A stretch of DNA of 64,000 nucleotides from Ficedula albicollis (taxonomy: Eukaryota > Chordata > Aves > Passeriformes > Muscicapidae): positions 7,886,021-7,950,020 of the forward strand of contig NC_021692.1 of assembly GCF_000247815.1 (NCBI RefSeq), written 5' to 3'. The notes beneath the pieces were generated by a model. It was not told the DNA's origin. It searched no databases and saw nothing but the letters and a program-made list of their open reading frames with translations. The translations under genes were made by a program, and so were the position numbers. Positions 11,729 through 24,850 of this stretch are shown here, piece by piece (position 1 is the stretch's first letter; each line of letters begins with the position of its first letter).

Positions 11729-12680
11729 ATGGATGGATGGATGGATGGATGGATGGATGGATGGATGGATGGATGGATGGATGGATGGATGGATGGATGG
11801 ATGGATGGATGGATGGATGGATGGATGGATGGATGGATGGATGGATGGATGGATGGATGGATGGATGGATGGATGGATGGATGGATGGATGGATGGATGG
11901 ATGGATGGATGGATGGATGGATGGATGGATGGATGGATGGATGGATGGATGGATGGATGGATGGATGGATGGATGGATGGATGGATGGATGGATGGATGG
12001 ATGGATGGATGGATGGATGGATGGATGGATGGATGGATGGATGGATGGATGGATGGATGGATGGATGGATGGATGGATGGATGGATGGATGGATGGATGG
12101 ATGGATGGATGGATGGATGGATGGATGGATGGATGGATGGATGGATGGATGGATGGATGGATGGATGGATGGATGGATGGATGGATGGATGGATGGATGG
12201 ATGGATGGATGGATGGATGGATGGATGGATGGATGGATGGATGGATGGATGGATGGATGGATGGATGGATGGATGGATGGATGGATGGATGGATGGATGG
12301 ATGGATGGATGGATGGATGGATGGATGGATGGATGGATGGATGGATGGATGGATGGATGGATGGATGGATGGATGGATGGATGGATGGATGGATGGATGG
12401 ATGGATGGATGGATGGATGGATGGATGGATGGATGGATGGATGGATGGATGGATGGATGGATGGATGGATGGATGGATGGATGGATGGATGGATGGATGG
12501 ATGGATGGATGGATGGATGGATGGATGGATGGATGGATGGATGGATGGATGGATGGATGGATGGATGGATGGATGGATGGATGGATGGATGGATGGATGG
12601 ATGGATGGATGGATGGATGGATGGATGGATGGATGGATGGATGGATGGATGGATGGATGGATGGATGGATGGATGGATGG
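11729..12680 (+). repeat. (ATGG)n microsatellite, 238 perfect copies
   Basis: The array is 952 bp of uninterrupted ATGG. A less regular leader (ATGATGG/ATGAATG words from about 11690) precedes it, and it is followed by GAGATGGATGGACTG. Because four is not a multiple of three and the unit has no stop, it opens frames on both strands: Trp-Met-Asp-Gly repeats on plus and Ser-Ile-His-Pro repeats on minus. These explain the 325-518-codon open frames and are not genes. Tetranucleotide arrays of this type are common in songbird genomes. The absolute lack of variants suggests recent expansion or consensus smoothing. Confidence 0.97.
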
Positions 12681-15336
<2,656 letters not shown>

Positions 15337-18192
15337 ACAGTTCACACCTTGCCCCTTAATTCCTGCCCAAGGCAACTGGACTGGATTTGGCATCTCAGCC
15401 ACACAATTCTCCTCCCTCCCCTTCTGCGAAAGGCTCACAGGCTCTGGAGGGAAAGCTCTCCCTTCCCTCTGTGTGCTCCAGGCAACACACAGACTCCCTC
15501 TATGCCCAGGTGGAACAAAAGAAGGACACAACCTGGGATCAGGCAGCAAGAGCCAACACCACCAGTACATAACCTGAGTGGCACTGGAATATGTGACCAC
15601 TCCTAGGTGCTGGTCATGGATCCTGCAGTCAGCCAAGCTAAGAGCCTTCCCAGAATAATGACTGCATGCATGAAAATAAAAAGAAAAGAAAGATTCCCAA
15701 GAACAGCACACATGAGAAAATAGCACCTTATGGAGGAAGCATCCAGCCCATCCTGATTTCCAGGCTGATTCCAGCCTACCCCCTCTCCTGGGGCCTATCT
15801 AGCTGGGAAATCACAGACAATCAGGGAGGCTGTTCCAGCCAATTTCCTTCAGGGAACCTGCAACTTCCTCCTGGGACTGTCTTCCTGCTGGCTTATTACT
15901 GCCTCACAGAAAAAAGTGAGGGCCACAATCTTTCCCAGAGGTGGCTCTACCTTTGCTCTTCTCTCTGAGGCAGCACTGAGGGTCACAAATCTGACACATG
16001 GGGTTTGGAGAGAGGTAGTGAAGTGGAGGAGGGCTTGAGGAATAAGACTGGTAACGGTAGGAAACAGAGTAAACACAGGCGTTATGCAAAGAGAGAGAAG
16101 GAGGGAGGTACTCCAGGAGGCTGTAAATTCATATTTGTAATTACTTCCTCATGTTTTTCAGCACTCCTCAGTCAAGTTTGATTAAAATTCCTTCCAAGGG
16201 AAGACACTCCACAGAGAGAGCTGCAATGGAACAGGCAGCTTGTGGAGTTTGCAGAATTGCTGGGGTGGGCACTAATAGCAATACTTGGGGTAAGGATCAG
16301 CTTCCTCCTCAGCAAGGCTCCTGTGGGAAGCCACCCTTTGGACACAGAGCCCCAGTTCAGGTCTGCTCGTTCTCATACTGTCAGTGTATGAAACAGGACA
16401 TGGCTCCCTTAGCCCTCAGACACAGACCTGATGGGAGACAGCTTCCACAACAACCTTCCAAAGTGGCAGAGAGTGTCCTCCCAGGAGCATGGAACAATTT
16501 CCTATCAAACAGATGCCTCAGCAGATGGGGAAGCTTATGCTTCCTTCCACCCAAGAGTCCCTTACACAGGGGCTACTCTCCAAAGTGAAAAGCAGGGCTC
16601 AAGACATCACATCCTTGTTTGGTTATTCAGGAGAAAGAAAGCCCAAGATCTGGCAGGTGACAGTAATTCATGTGTGACAGAGATCCTTCCAAAAGAATGA
16701 AAAGGAAGTACAGGAATAGAGAAGGACTAAGGGAGAGGCCACTTTTATCACTTTCAGTCCTAAGCAGCCTTGACACCATCCTTACTGGCACCAGCTGTCA
16801 CTGGGCAGGGGAGGTCTTCCCAGTGGACAGGATAGTTTAATAAAGTTTCCTCGGGGATATTTCCAGAAATGGCTTCAGGGTGAAAAGCTCAACAGCTCAG
16901 AAGCCTTCCCCTTGCCAACTCATGGTTACTAATTGTGTGGGGCATTTCTGTCTGATCCATTCCCCTTTCTGCTGGCTGCAGGAATCTCTATTGCCTACAG
17001 TTAAGCAAATCCCAGGTCCTGTGTTCTCTCAGTGTTCTTTGTCCATCCACAGTCAAGATGTTCATCCAGTGCTACAGCCAACTCCCATGCCACATCTCCC
17101 ATTCTCTGAGGCCTTCCAAGCACCTAGAAGAAAGTGCTTGAGTGCAGCCAATTCTCCTTCCGGCCCTACCCTGCTCTGCCGAATTCTCTGCAGGAAGGGA
17201 TGCTCCAGGATCAGGGTGGGACCACAGGAGGTAGGTGCTTTTTATTTATCCTCGATGCTGTGGCAAGAGTGAGACAAAGAGATGCTGCTGGATATCAGCC
17301 TGTGAGTTCCCTTCATGGCTCTGGGGAAATCATGATTATCTTGATGCTGGGTTTCTTCCCCTTCTCTTCCCCTTCCCTCCCTGCTCTGAATAGCCAAGTG
17401 TCTTAGTGCTCATGTCAGTTAAGGGACAGACCCTGTGACAATCAGCCGAGTGGGAGCAGGCAGGTTCTCATGAGCTTCCTCTCTTACCTGCCTCTGCCAG
17501 GGCACACACTTCAGTTCAGCTAACCAGGAGACACGAGACCCATGACACTGCCCATGCTGGCAGGCAAACGAATGATAAAACACCCTGTCTCATGTGCTGC
17601 TTCTGGTTGCTCTCCATCATATGGAAGACACAGGTCATGGAGGTGACTCCAGACAGCTCTGCAATCTTTTTGTGTTCCCCATCCAACCTGTGCCTGGCCT
17701 GTGTCAGAAGGACCTAAGGATGAGGAGAGGAAGAAGTAGAAGATGCCAGCTACACCTCAAATCCTACATTCAGGACTACCACTGTCCTTAGAATAGAATT
17801 GCAGAAAACTATGTCTGATGCCAATTCAGACATGATCAGGCTGGGGAAGAGGGCTCGTTCTCCACGAAAAGCACTTGCATGATGCAAGCTGAGAGGTCAG
17901 TCCAAAGCAGGCAGGCCACAAAGCTACTGTCTAAGACCTGCAAACACTGCAGCCTAAGCCAGTCAGGTACATTGAGGCAGAGCAAGGCAGATGAGCATGA
18001 CTAAGTGCAGAGCTGCCCCGTCCTTGGAAGGCATGGCCAGGCAGGCAGAGCCCAGCAGCGTGCCCAGCACTGGGCTGCCCTGCTGCCTCTGCAGACAACA
18101 TGCCTGGCATGGAGGGGGCACAGGCTGCTGGCCACAACTGCATGTAGGAGAGCGGGGGGACCCACATGCCCTGGGAGCAGGGCCATGTGTCT
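15337..18192. other. Unique non-coding DNA, no gene recognised
   Basis: Mixed unique sequence with short overlapping open frames, the longest about 145 codons, and no recognisable protein. It lacks the AT-rich, homeodomain-dense blocks seen elsewhere. I could not match it to a known LTR or DNA transposon by eye, though an old repeat cannot be excluded. The right end (17990-18190) is GC-rich and joins the CR1 3' end. Confidence 0.5.
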
Positions 18193-18603
18193 GAATCACA
18201 CAATCACTGGGGTGAAAGAGACCTTTGAGATCACCGAGTCCAACCCATGCCCTAACACCTCAACTAAACTAAACCATGGCACCGAGTGCCACAGCCAGTC
18301 TTGTTTTAAACACATCCAGGGATGGTGACTCCGCCACCTCCCCAGGCAGACCATTCCAGTACTTTATCACTCTTTCAGTTAAAAAACCTTTTCCTAACAT
18401 CCAACCTAAATTTCCTTTGGTGCAGCTTAACGGAAACCCTTTAACCGTTAAACTCTCGTTCTGTCAGTTGTTGCCTAGTGAAGAGACCAACCCCAGCTAA
18501 GCACAACCACCTTTCAGGGAGCTGTACAGTGATAAGGTCACCCCTGAGTCTCCTTTTCTCCAGGCTAAACAACCCCAGCTGCCTCAGTTGTTCCTCACAG
18601 GGT
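18193..18603 (-). mobile_element. 5'-truncated CR1 LINE (3' end fragment)
   Basis: Read on the minus strand, it runs through the typical avian CR1 3' segment: GGGGTTGTTTAGCCTGGAG, GACTCAGGGGTGACCTTATC, GGATGTTAGGAAAAGG, GGAGTCACCATCCCTGGA, TTGGACTCGGTGATCTCAAA, ending in a GTGTGATTC tail. CR1 is the dominant LINE of birds and inserts as 5'-truncated copies of an element of about 4.5 kb. Only some 410 bp remain, with no intact reverse transcriptase. No target-site duplication is expected or seen. Clear divergence from my memory of the consensus suggests an old, inactive copy. Confidence 0.93.
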
Positions 18604-19570
18604 TTGTGTGGAAAGAGGGAGCAGGAAGAGCAAGAACAGAGCCTTTGTCCTTAGGGTGGGACAGAAGCATAGGAAGTAATTTTGCCAAATAAGGAGTTGA
18701 GGGCATACAAAAACAGAAAATAAAAATACTAAGCTGATTGACAAGCTTACAAGAAAAGTCACATTTTTAACATTTTTAATCGCCAGAATAAACACATAGG
18801 GAGGAATGAGGACAAGGCTGGCTGTCCTCAGACATCACTGGAAGAGACTGGGTCTCATGCAAGCAAGAGATTTTTTGCTGGTGGCTGTTTTGGATGGTCC
18901 TGTCCAAGCCAGCAGAGGTGTGTGAGAGAGTGTAGGGGAAACAGAGGAGACGACACTAAAATCAAAGGCAGACACTCACCTGAATCTTCAGTATCTCTGT
19001 TTTTTTTTTTATTTCATGCTTTCTATACTACTGCTGTTTTAACACAATCAAAATTGCACTAGAAACACTGCCAAACGAGTCCCACACAACAATGGAAACA
19101 CAACAGCACTTTGAGAAGTCTGCATCTTCCCACCCCAGCCAGCTGCCTTAGGAAGAACCAAATGATATGACACTGTGTGCCCCACCCCCTGCCTTCATCT
19201 GAGTACCATCCACCCCCAAAAGATCCTTCAAATTTCTCCAGATCAGCAGGAGTTAAAAGGCTGGTTTTAGTGGTAGAGACGTATTTAGGAAGGGATTGAA
19301 TTTGTGCGTGGTACAGCCCATTCCCTGTTTATTAATAAGCTATTTATCACTGGTGTTGCTTTTAATGCCATTTTGGTTTAATGCTGTTAATGAAATATAA
19401 ATACCCGCACTAATGATGTTGGTCAGGAGCAGTGTGGGCTACTGGCAGCGTTGCAGGAGGGAGGCCAAACCACGGCGTGTGTGAGGCTGCAGTGGTGGGA
19501 CTGCCAGCACGGCCTCCAGAACAGCTTCCCAAAAGGCTGCACCATGAGCCTGCCCAGGAACAGCAGGATA
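18604..19570. other. Unique non-coding DNA, no gene recognised
   Basis: Unique sequence between the CR1 copy and the GGGAT array, with a T10 run near 19001. An AT-rich block at its right end is listed separately. No open frame of interest was seen. Confidence 0.6.
19280..19420. promoter_or_regulatory. Candidate AT-rich regulatory element (homeodomain cores)
   Basis: It holds TTTATTAATAAGCTATTTATC, GCTTTTAATGCCATTTTGG, GTTTAATGCTGTTAATGAAA and ACTAATGATG within 130 bp, giving several TAAT cores in unique sequence beside GC-rich DNA. It resembles vertebrate developmental enhancers; conservation cannot be tested here. Confidence 0.28.
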
Positions 19571-20100
19571 GGGATGGGATGGGATGGGATGGGATGGGAT
19601 GGGATGGGATGGGATGGGATGGGATGGGATGGGATGGGATGGGATGGGATGGGATGGGATGGGATGGGATGGGATGGGATGGGATGGGATGGGATGGGAT
19701 GGGATGGGATGGGATGGGATGGGATGGGATGGGATGGGATGGGATGGGATGGGATGGGATGGGATGGGATGGGATGGGATGGGATGGGATGGGATGGGAT
19801 GGGATGGGATGGGATGGGATGGGATGGGATGGGATGGGATGGGATGGGATGGGATGGGATGGGATGGGATGGGATGGGATGGGATGGGATGGGATGGGAT
19901 GGGATGGGATGGGATGGGATGGGATGGGATGGGATGGGATGGGATGGGATGGGATGGGATGGGATGGGATGGGATGGGATGGGATGGGATGGGATGGGAT
20001 GGGATGGGATGGGATGGGATGGGATGGGATGGGATGGGATGGGATGGGATGGGATGGGATGGGATGGGATGGGATGGGATGGGATGGGATGGGATGGGAT
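19571..20100 (+). repeat. (GGGAT)n pentamer array, 106 perfect copies
   Basis: 530 bp of uninterrupted GGGAT, entered from GGATA and left at GGTGCAGTG. Every four units make a G3-AT-G3-AT-G3-AT-G3 quadruplex motif, so the + strand could form many G-quadruplexes. It opens long frames on both strands (Met-Gly-Trp-Asp-Gly on plus, Pro-Ser-His-Pro-Ile on minus), which are artefacts. No variant unit was seen. Confidence 0.97.
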
Positions 20101-20501
20101 GGTGCAGTGCTGGCAGGAGATTTCCAGACCACTCTGGCAGCCCAGGCCCAAGTCAGTGCCCCCAGGAAGGTGTCTCACAGTCACAGTTCAGCTCCAGCAT
20201 GGCATAGGACTGCTCCCTCTCTGCCTTTTGAGATCACAAGAAGTCCCCTGAGCTCAATGTGTCTGTGTGGGGGACCCTGCAAGCTGCAAGGCAGCTCTCT
20301 AGATGGAAACATGTCGAAGCAGTCAGAGGAGTTTTGTTGGTTAATGCAGTTGCCGCACTAGAAGAGCAATCTGCAGGCTGTGCAGCTCCCCCAGGGCAGC
20401 ACCCACATGATCCCAGCACCTCCAGCACAGAGGCGCTCACAGTGACCACCCCAGGGCTGCTTGTGACGCTGGGACACGGGGCCTTGGGCTGGCTGCAGCC
20501 C

Positions 20502-20532
20502 GTGGGGTGGGGTGGGGTGGGGTGGGGTGGGG
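20502..20532 (+). repeat. Short (GGGGT)n tract
   Basis: Six GGGGT-type units in a row, a strong G-quadruplex motif on the + strand. It is about 400 bp from the (GGGAT) array. Confidence 0.9.
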
Positions 20533-21724
20533 CAGGAGGAGCTCACCTGGCCCCTGGACAGCAGCCACCCCAAGCCACTGCCTCACTCGCCCGGCCTGTG
20601 CTGCCCTGGGTCACTGCAGGCTACTAGGGAGGAAACAAAGGAGTCTCCTGCCCTTGCAAGGAGCAATGCCAAAAGCTTGGCCTTTGGCAGGGACTCAGAG
20701 GTCTGCTCTGGCTCTGCAGAGAGGGCTCACACAGGCCCCTCTCCACCAGCTTGTGTCCAGCACCGTCATGGGGCAGGGATTACAAATCCCCCTAAGGCGG
20801 CTTTTGGAAATCCCATCTTGCATTACCATTTGCATTACAGCAGCCCCTAGAGAGAGCTGAGGCCTGGGCACACTCTCAGAAAGAACTGTGGGCAAGGAGA
20901 GATTGGGCAGCGGAAGATGCAGGGGAAAACCTGTGCCCAAGGCAGGAACAACAGCTCCTGAAATCAGAAGAGAATCTGAAATGGACCTTCACCACCAGGA
21001 AGTTCAAGACCTCTACAAGGCTACAGAACAAATCCAAGCACTTTCTCCAGGAGTCACAATCACCTGAAGACTCAATGAAGAGGCAAATTTGGACAAAAAA
21101 ATGTATCACACTGTCTTGAGACAGCTTTCCTGATAGTGATTTTGGATTTTGTCTTGCTCCTCTCCACTAATCCCATTGAAGAAGTGTTCCCCCACAGAAA
21201 GTCCAACTGAATGGGACTAAGTGCAGAGGATGACCAAGCCCCCCTGCCCACCGACCTCTCCCAGGCCAGGGGCACCTCGTGTTCTGCCATCAATAGAGGC
21301 AGCCTCTGCCACAAAAGCCAAACCATCAACTGTTTGCACAAACTGTCCCCATCAACACCCCTTTTTCTTCTGCTTTGCAGTCTCTCTTCCTCTCTCCCAG
21401 GCAGTCAGTGCAGAGGAAGCTACAACTGGTCTGCACTGGGAACCTCCTAGTGTCCCCTGCCACAGGGAGCACCATCAATTTACACTGTTCCTTTAAGACA
21501 TTATCTTTTAATTTGGTGCTTCCCTCTTTCCCCTCTTCATCTAACTGATTTATTAGTTTACATCTCATAAATTGTAACCCCTCACCTCCCCCTTCGCCCT
21601 CCCAGATGCCATAAATCCCCTTCAGGGCTCTGACACCCTTCTGCATGTGGTGCAACCCCCTGCCCCCCAAAGTCACCTCTGAGTCCCCAGGGAGCGTGGG
21701 GCTCATTTGCTGGGGGTTTGGTCT

Positions 21725-21840
21725 AGCTCATCTCAGCAGCTAATCCCTTGGGTGGCTCCTGTCAGATTATTAATTAGCTAAAGCGGATCGGCCCTGGAAC
21801 AACATGCGGTTGGACTTCAGATAAAACAGGACGGGAGAGG
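21725..21840. promoter_or_regulatory. Candidate regulatory element (TAATCC and TTAATTAG cores)
   Basis: It contains GCTAATCCCTTGG, a bicoid/OTX-type TAATCC core, and GATTATTAATTAGCTAAAG, followed by the CpG-containing AGCGGATCGG and GCGGTTGGACTTCAG. The combination of homeodomain cores and retained CpGs in unique sequence suggests constraint, but this is inference. Confidence 0.28.
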
Positions 21841-22439
21841 CTTGGCATGTAGTGCTTTAAAGGGACTTTGTCCCTTTTTTTCCTTTGCCTTCTCTGGGGG
21901 TGGGGGGAAGGAGGAGAAGGAGAGGGGCTGCTTCCACAGCTGCTCACAGCCCTGGCAAGGGGCCATGCTGCTCAGAGAGGAGCCAGCACAGGCTGGAGGG
22001 GCAGAGGGGAAATGGCAGCTACCAGCCCCATCCTTGCCCTGTGCCAGCTAAAACTTTTCCAGACATTAGAAAAGGTTTATGAACCTGTTCAGAGGCTTGG
22101 GGAGTCTCACTGGTCCTCAGTGTCACCTTGCTTCTGCTGTCTCTTGTCCTCTCATTGCTCCCTATGGAAAACTTAGTGTTTGTACTACCCCAAAAAATGA
22201 GGCAAAGTCCGTTCCAAGGGGCCATGGCCAGTCTCATGTTGAGAGCAGGTATTTTAAATGAGAAGCCACCCGGTTTGTGTGGCAGATGTTAAAGCTCCCT
22301 TTCTCATCCTGGGAAGAATAAAGAGTGAGTGGTCTCTTATGCATTACACTGGAACTCTGCAAGAAGGAGCTGGAACAAGAGTCAGCACTCCAGATGCTGG
22401 GGAGCAGCTCACCTCCTTGCTCCCTTCCCACTTTGGATT

Positions 22440-22610
22440 GTTTTGACTCAAACCGATGAAGCTGAAATATTGAGTCACAATGTCACTAAACTTCATTACA
22501 AGCTCTTAACACAGATTACTTAATAAAAAACAGGCTGCTTTAATTGCTTTTCCCCCATTAGCATTTCTGGAGGAGAAAATTTTGATTAATTTGAAGATGC
22601 ACATTTCCCC
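22440..22610. promoter_or_regulatory. Candidate regulatory element (paired AP-1 sites, homeodomain cores)
   Basis: TGACTCA at 22444-22450 and TGAGTCA at 22471-22477 are perfect AP-1/MAF-type cores. They are followed by TTACTTAATAAAAAAC, TTTAATTGCTTTTCC, CATTAGCAT and TTTTGATTAATTTG. This is a dense set of transcription-factor words within 150 bp of unique sequence. Confidence 0.28.
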
Positions 22611-24679
22611 CCCCCTGGTGCTGGCCTGTGAACCAGAGCTCCTTCCCACACCAGCACTGTCCAGAGGAGCATCCCAGAGAGTGAAAAGTGCACCCAAATC
22701 CACATGACTCTGAAAAACAAAGGAACTAAGAGCCTGCATGAACAGATGGGAGTAATGGTGTGAAGCAAACAAGGGGAAGAAAAATCTCCCCTCCTTTCTG
22801 GTGAACCCATAAAAAGTGGCACAGGGGAATGAGGAAGAAGCGGGCAGAAGAGGATAACGGGAGGACAGCCAGTGTGGCAGGGTTCAAAGAGCAAGGACAG
22901 AAGTTGATAGGTGAGTGACTTGGGGTCCTGGGAAGCACCTTCACCTTTCTGTGCAGCTGAGAAAGGAGAGGCAACTCTGCTAGAGGAACATTGTTTGGAT
23001 TTTCAAAATTTGGACCAAAAGCCTGAGAGCTCAGGAAATGTGAAATGTGAAATGCTCCCTGTGCCTTCTTCAGGCTCTGCCTGGATATCCACGTCTAGGG
23101 AAGGACAACTCTTCTTTCCCCTGGCTAGTGTCCCACAGATTAGGAGCACTAGAAAGCCAGGGGCCGGCAGGGGCAGCACCCCTCATGGTTCAGAAGTTCC
23201 CTCTGGGGGGAAAGCCAGAGCCCTGGGCTGTGCTGCTGGAGCAGAAGATGCCAAGCAGCTCTCCTCACTTTATCCCTATATCAGGGATCAAGGATTGCCA
23301 ATCCTAGTTCCTCAAATATGGATGCAGAGAGGACAAGCCCCCTCTGCTCCATACCACGTGTGATCAGCTCAGGTAGGATCTGCACTGGTCCACTGCCAGA
23401 TAGCCCCAGGTAAAACAAGTCTACCAAAAAATCATTCCTGGCTTTCGGGGCAACTAGCCTCAGCTCCTGTTGTAACTAGCCCTGGCAAGGGAAGATGGCA
23501 ACCAGGTTCCTGAGTAGGCTGTTCTCCAGGTCAGCATACTTCAGGGACGTGGTAATCAAGTAGAAATTGCTCCTATGTGACAACTCTTGTCAACCCTGTA
23601 AATCTTCATGTTTTTCTTAAAGTCTGAGATCTTGCAAGTTACGTAAGATTTTTTGTTTTGTACAACAATGTGTGTAGAGTGCTTTCCCTCCCTTTGCTCC
23701 CTCTGTTCTCCCACTTTCAGGGCACAGCAACCTGAAATGCGATCTGTGTGCATGCTGAACCATAGAAACCTTGGTATTATTAGGTCTTATAATTGCAGGG
23801 AGGAGGGGAGTAGCTTTTGACTTCTGAAAGGACAAGGCTAGCAATATTGTTTGCTCATTTTACTTTCAAACTCACCTTAGTTTGTCCTCTCCCCTTTTCT
23901 CTTGCATGTTCTATCAACGTACAGCTTAGACAAACTCAGCAAGAATCACAAGAAAGACACTGGGACAGATTGTAAACTGCCCTGGCAAAAATCAGGATAG
24001 TTCTGCTGACGAGAAATGCAGCTCTGGTACATCAGCAGATGGCTTACCTGTAGCTCTTAATAGTTAATATATAACTGCCGTAATGGCAAAACAGAGCCTC
24101 AGCATTACCACGTAATTTGTCAGAGGCAATATGCTAAAACAGCCTTTCCATATTCAGCTCAAGCAGTGAGATAAGCCTCACCTCCAGCACTGCCCATGGG
24201 CTGAGCACCAGCCCTGGAATGAGCCCCCAGCAGAAGACATCAGAGAACTGCCACTATCCACTGCACACTATTTGTCCATTTTTAATTTTTTTTTGTTTTA
24301 TCAACAGATTTCTGCGATGTGCACTTTGAACATGCATTTCCCTCGAACACTCATGTGCATACTTAGCACTGATTGCTCCAAGTGCTTTCCAGCTGGTTTT
24401 CCTCGGGGAGCTCTGCAGGTCAGCGCGGCTGCAGGCTGGAGAGCTGCCTGACAGACAGACAGAGGTGTGTGCACAGTGCCTGCCAGAGCTGAGTGTGCTC
24501 CTAGATGTTAATGCAACCCTGCAAACTCACAAAGCACTGTTATTATTTTTTCAGCCAGCTGTTTCATCAGGGTGCCACAGAACTACTGCCTGTATCCCAG
24601 CTCAGAGAACTGCTGCTGGATCTAAGGATGGGAAGAAATGCTGTGGGATGGTTAAAGGAATTAGATCTGGCCTCTCCTC

Positions 24680-24850
24680 CCAACTCTGCTGCTGAGTCAT
24701 TATTAACATAAAATCAGGTCTGTTACATCAGTGAAGCTTGAGTAAATAAACCACGACTCATCACTGTTTTATTTTGCAATATTTCAGTGAGCTTCTCTCT
24801 ACAAATAAACACTATAAAAGATCAGTGCAATTGCAGACATATGGGGAAGG
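24680..24850. promoter_or_regulatory. Candidate regulatory element (MAF half-site, AT-rich)
   Basis: TGCTGAGTCAT at 24690-24700 matches a MAF recognition half-element. It is followed by TATTAACATAAAATC, GAGTAAATAAACCACGACTC (forkhead-like GTAAATAAA) and ACAAATAAACACTATAAAAG. AT-rich and enhancer-like; function not demonstrated. Confidence 0.25.

Noticed and set aside
19410..20361. Frames of 207-309 codons with Met-Gly-Trp-Asp-Gly or Pro-Ser-His-Pro-Ile repeats
   Set aside because: Translation of (GGGAT)106; open on both strands, so not evidence of coding.
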